Assembly (NCBI GenBank): GCA_030247515.1
Contig: JAOTSA010000011.1
Span: forward strand, 1-32,048
DNA from: Sulfurimonas sp.
GTDB lineage: Bacteria; Campylobacterota; Campylobacteria; Campylobacterales; Sulfurimonadaceae
Length of the DNA: 32,048 nt
Direction of reading: 5' to 3'
The notes beneath the pieces are model-generated. The model was not told the origin of the DNA. It did not search any database and worked only from the letters and a program-made list of their open reading frames with translations. Position 1 is the stretch's first letter; each line of letters opens with the position of its first letter. Positions 30,720 to 32,048 of this stretch are shown in pieces. Both the position numbers and the translations under genes were made by a program.

Positions 30720-31172
30720 ATGGAGTGTTATTGCGGCAGTAAAAAACATTTTAGTGCGTGTTGTGAGCCTTTTTTGGATGGTAAAGAGTTGCCTGCAACA
30801 CCTGAAGAGCTTATGCGTAGCAGATATAGTGCTTATGTGGCTGGTAACGGTGCTTATATCGTGGCTACATCCGTCAAAGAAAACCGCTTTGAGGAGGATA
30901 TCTCGCTTATAGAGGAGTATGCAAGAAGCATAGAGTGGCTTGGGCTTGAAGTGCTTACGGCAAAAGAGAAAACAGTGGAGTTTAAAGCCTACTACAAAGA
31001 TAGCGATGGCATAAAAGTGCAGCATGAAAAGAGCAATTTTGTTTATGAAGATGGTATGTGGCTCTATCAGGACGGAAAAATCTTCAACTCTAAGATAGAG
31101 CGCAATGCGCCATGTCCATGCAAAAGCGGCAAAAAATATAAAAAGTGTTGTGAAATAAAAAAATTAATATAG
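30720..31172 (+). CDS. YchJ family protein with two SEC-C motifs
   Basis: A 150-residue protein with zinc-binding SEC-C motifs at both ends, CYCGSKKHFSACC at the start and CPCKSGKKYKKCC at the end, and a UPF0225/NTF2-like middle (PEELMRSRYSAYVAGN, then WLGLEV and VEFKAYYKD). Zinc-knuckle ends of this type resemble the SecA tail that contacts SecB and ribosomes; the role of YchJ itself is not established. ATG 30720 with AGGAG 5 bases upstream is preferred over the longer frame from 30684, which would overlap the AEC gene. It is co-transcribed with that gene. Confidence 0.92.
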   Translation: MECYCGSKKHFSACCEPFLDGKELPATPEELMRSRYSAYVAGNGAYIVATSVKENRFEEDISLIEEYARSIEWLGLEVLTAKEKTVEFKAYYKDSDGIKVQHEKSNFVYEDGMWLYQDGKIFNSKIERNAPCPCKSGKKYKKCCEIKKLI

Positions 31173-31214
31173 TTTTTGATATGATATAAAGATTTGATAG
31201 ATGGGATAGCAGTT

Positions 31215-32048
31215 GTGTATGTGTTAAAAATATTTTTTTTACTCTTTTTCTTTATTTACCCTCTTTACGGTTCACAAAAAGCAAAAATCTTTGTTTTGCA
31301 CTCCTATTCGCAGGAGTATGAGTGGACAAAAAACCAACACTCCTCTTTTGTATCGACACTTGAAAAAAGCACCCAAGAGGTTGAGGTTTACAGTGAGTAC
31401 CTTGACACAAAACGGGTAAATTTTACCCCAGAGTATCAAAACAAATTTATCGAATATCTAAAAACAAAATACGCTGATGCAACCCCAAACCTTATATATG
31501 TTTCAGATGACAATGCCCTAAAATTTATCCATGAGCATTATGAAGAGCTGTTTCAAAACAGTACAAACAAAATACCTGTATTTTTTTCTGGCATCAACGA
31601 TTTGAGTATGCATGAAAAACTCCCAAGCGATATTTACGCAGGAGTGTATGAGCTAAAAGAGATAAAACCAAATATAGAGCTTATAAAGCAGTTTTCTCCA
31701 CAAACAAGGGATGTTTACATTGTTGGTGACAACTCAAATACCTATGAGTTTATAAAAAAAGAGATTCAAACCCAAGAGGCTGTTTTTGCAAATTTGAAAT
31801 TTCACTATATTGGAGATGATGAGATTTCAAAGATTGAGAAGCAGTTGCCAAACAAACCTAGAAGTTTTGTTATCTTGACAACCATCGGCAATATAAAAGA
31901 TGAAAAAAAGAGTCTGCTTTTGCCAAAAGAGTCTATACAGAGGATGAAACAAAATAGAGAGCTTATCATCCTTAGCATGGAAGATGCCTATATGCACAAG
32001 GGTGTTGTTGGCGGATATGTAACAAGCGGCTTGCGACAAGGTGAGGGG
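31215..32048 (+). CDS. 5' part of a periplasmic ABC-type binding-protein sensor, cut by the window edge
   Basis: An open frame without stop runs from GTG 31215 (or GTG 31221) to the end of the window, 278 codons. A signal peptide (LKIFFLLFFFIYPLYGS) is followed by an ABC substrate-binding-like domain: KIFVLHSYSQEYEWTKNQ, LIYVSDDNALKF, IPVFFSGIND, AGVYELKEIKPNIEL and DVYIVGDNSNTY. In Campylobacterota and other Proteobacteria this domain usually forms the periplasmic sensor of a histidine kinase or a GGDEF/EAL protein, so the missing C-terminus is probably a transmitter module. That is inference. A tatgat/tataaa stretch at 31180-31190 could be its -10. Confidence 0.82.
   Translation, partial: MYVLKIFFLLFFFIYPLYGSQKAKIFVLHSYSQEYEWTKNQHSSFVSTLEKSTQEVEVYSEYLDTKRVNFTPEYQNKFIEYLKTKYADATPNLIYVSDDNALKFIHEHYEELFQNSTNKIPVFFSGINDLSMHEKLPSDIYAGVYELKEIKPNIELIKQFSPQTRDVYIVGDNSNTYEFIKKEIQTQEAVFANLKFHYIGDDEISKIEKQLPNKPRSFVILTTIGNIKDEKKSLLLPKESIQRMKQNRELIILSMEDAYMHKGVVGGYVTSGLRQGEG

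Noticed and set aside
1-32048. CRISPR array, rRNA genes, insertion sequence transposase
   Set aside because: No regularly spaced repeats, no rRNA signature stretches and no transposase motifs were seen on either strand.

Overview
The window is AT-rich bacterial chromosome with densely packed genes, many 4-bp ATGA overlaps and frequent TTG/GTG starts. Gene content points to a free-living member of the Campylobacterota, most like the Sulfurimonas/Sulfurovum group. The evidence is a Helicobacter-type GluRS2 paralog, the long form of DapD, SpeA, a TakP-type TRAP binding protein, an lptB-rpoN operon and a CxxCH haem sensor. The taxonomic assignment rests on remembered family features, not on a search.

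Layout. 1-1422 is the right end of an integrated element: a truncated gene, a tyrosine recombinase, and a 3' tRNA fragment that looks like an attachment site. 1539-5519 carries glnS (GlnRS fused to a GatB/YqeY tail) divergent from a GluRS2-like gene that has lost both ATP-binding signature motifs, followed by yggT. The region between the two synthetase genes holds a symmetric palindrome and three hairpins. 5516-6007 is a convergent lipoprotein gene. 6104-11727 is one rightward block: mobB, fbp, a small four-Cys protein, metG, a Mur-ligase-N-like protein of unknown role, and an orphan Tat/lipoprotein TakP-like binding protein. 11728-13060 (leftward) holds a YgjP-type metalloprotease and queC, divergent from ybeY. 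An ankyrin protein (leftward) is divergent from dapD-speA-cysE, and aspC follows under its own promoter. 19158-22792 is a tight leftward operon: S4 protein, trpD, tsaE, lptB, rpoN. 22944-25520 encodes a membrane haem-sensor c-di-GMP phosphodiesterase with a degenerate GGDEF domain. ppaC (leftward) and cls (rightward) flank an inverted pair of dispersed palindromic repeats. An EEP-family hydrolase gene follows cls. 28764-29120 holds two unlisted small genes of 26 and 41 codons. A nitroreductase and an AEC transporter diverge from overlapping promoters. A YchJ/SEC-C protein comes next, and the window ends inside an ABC-type binding-protein sensor gene.

Together the genes cover mostly housekeeping roles: tRNA charging and modification (glnS, metG, queC, tsaE), amino-acid and polyamine synthesis (dapD, speA, cysE, aspC, trpD), gluconeogenesis (fbp), envelope work (lptB, cls, yggT) and signalling (rpoN, the EAL protein, the terminal sensor). 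The most interesting items are the GlnRS fusion beside a motif-less GluRS2 relic, the 26-codon hydrophobic peptide gene with its own promoter and terminator, and the covarying inverted repeat pair upstream of cls.
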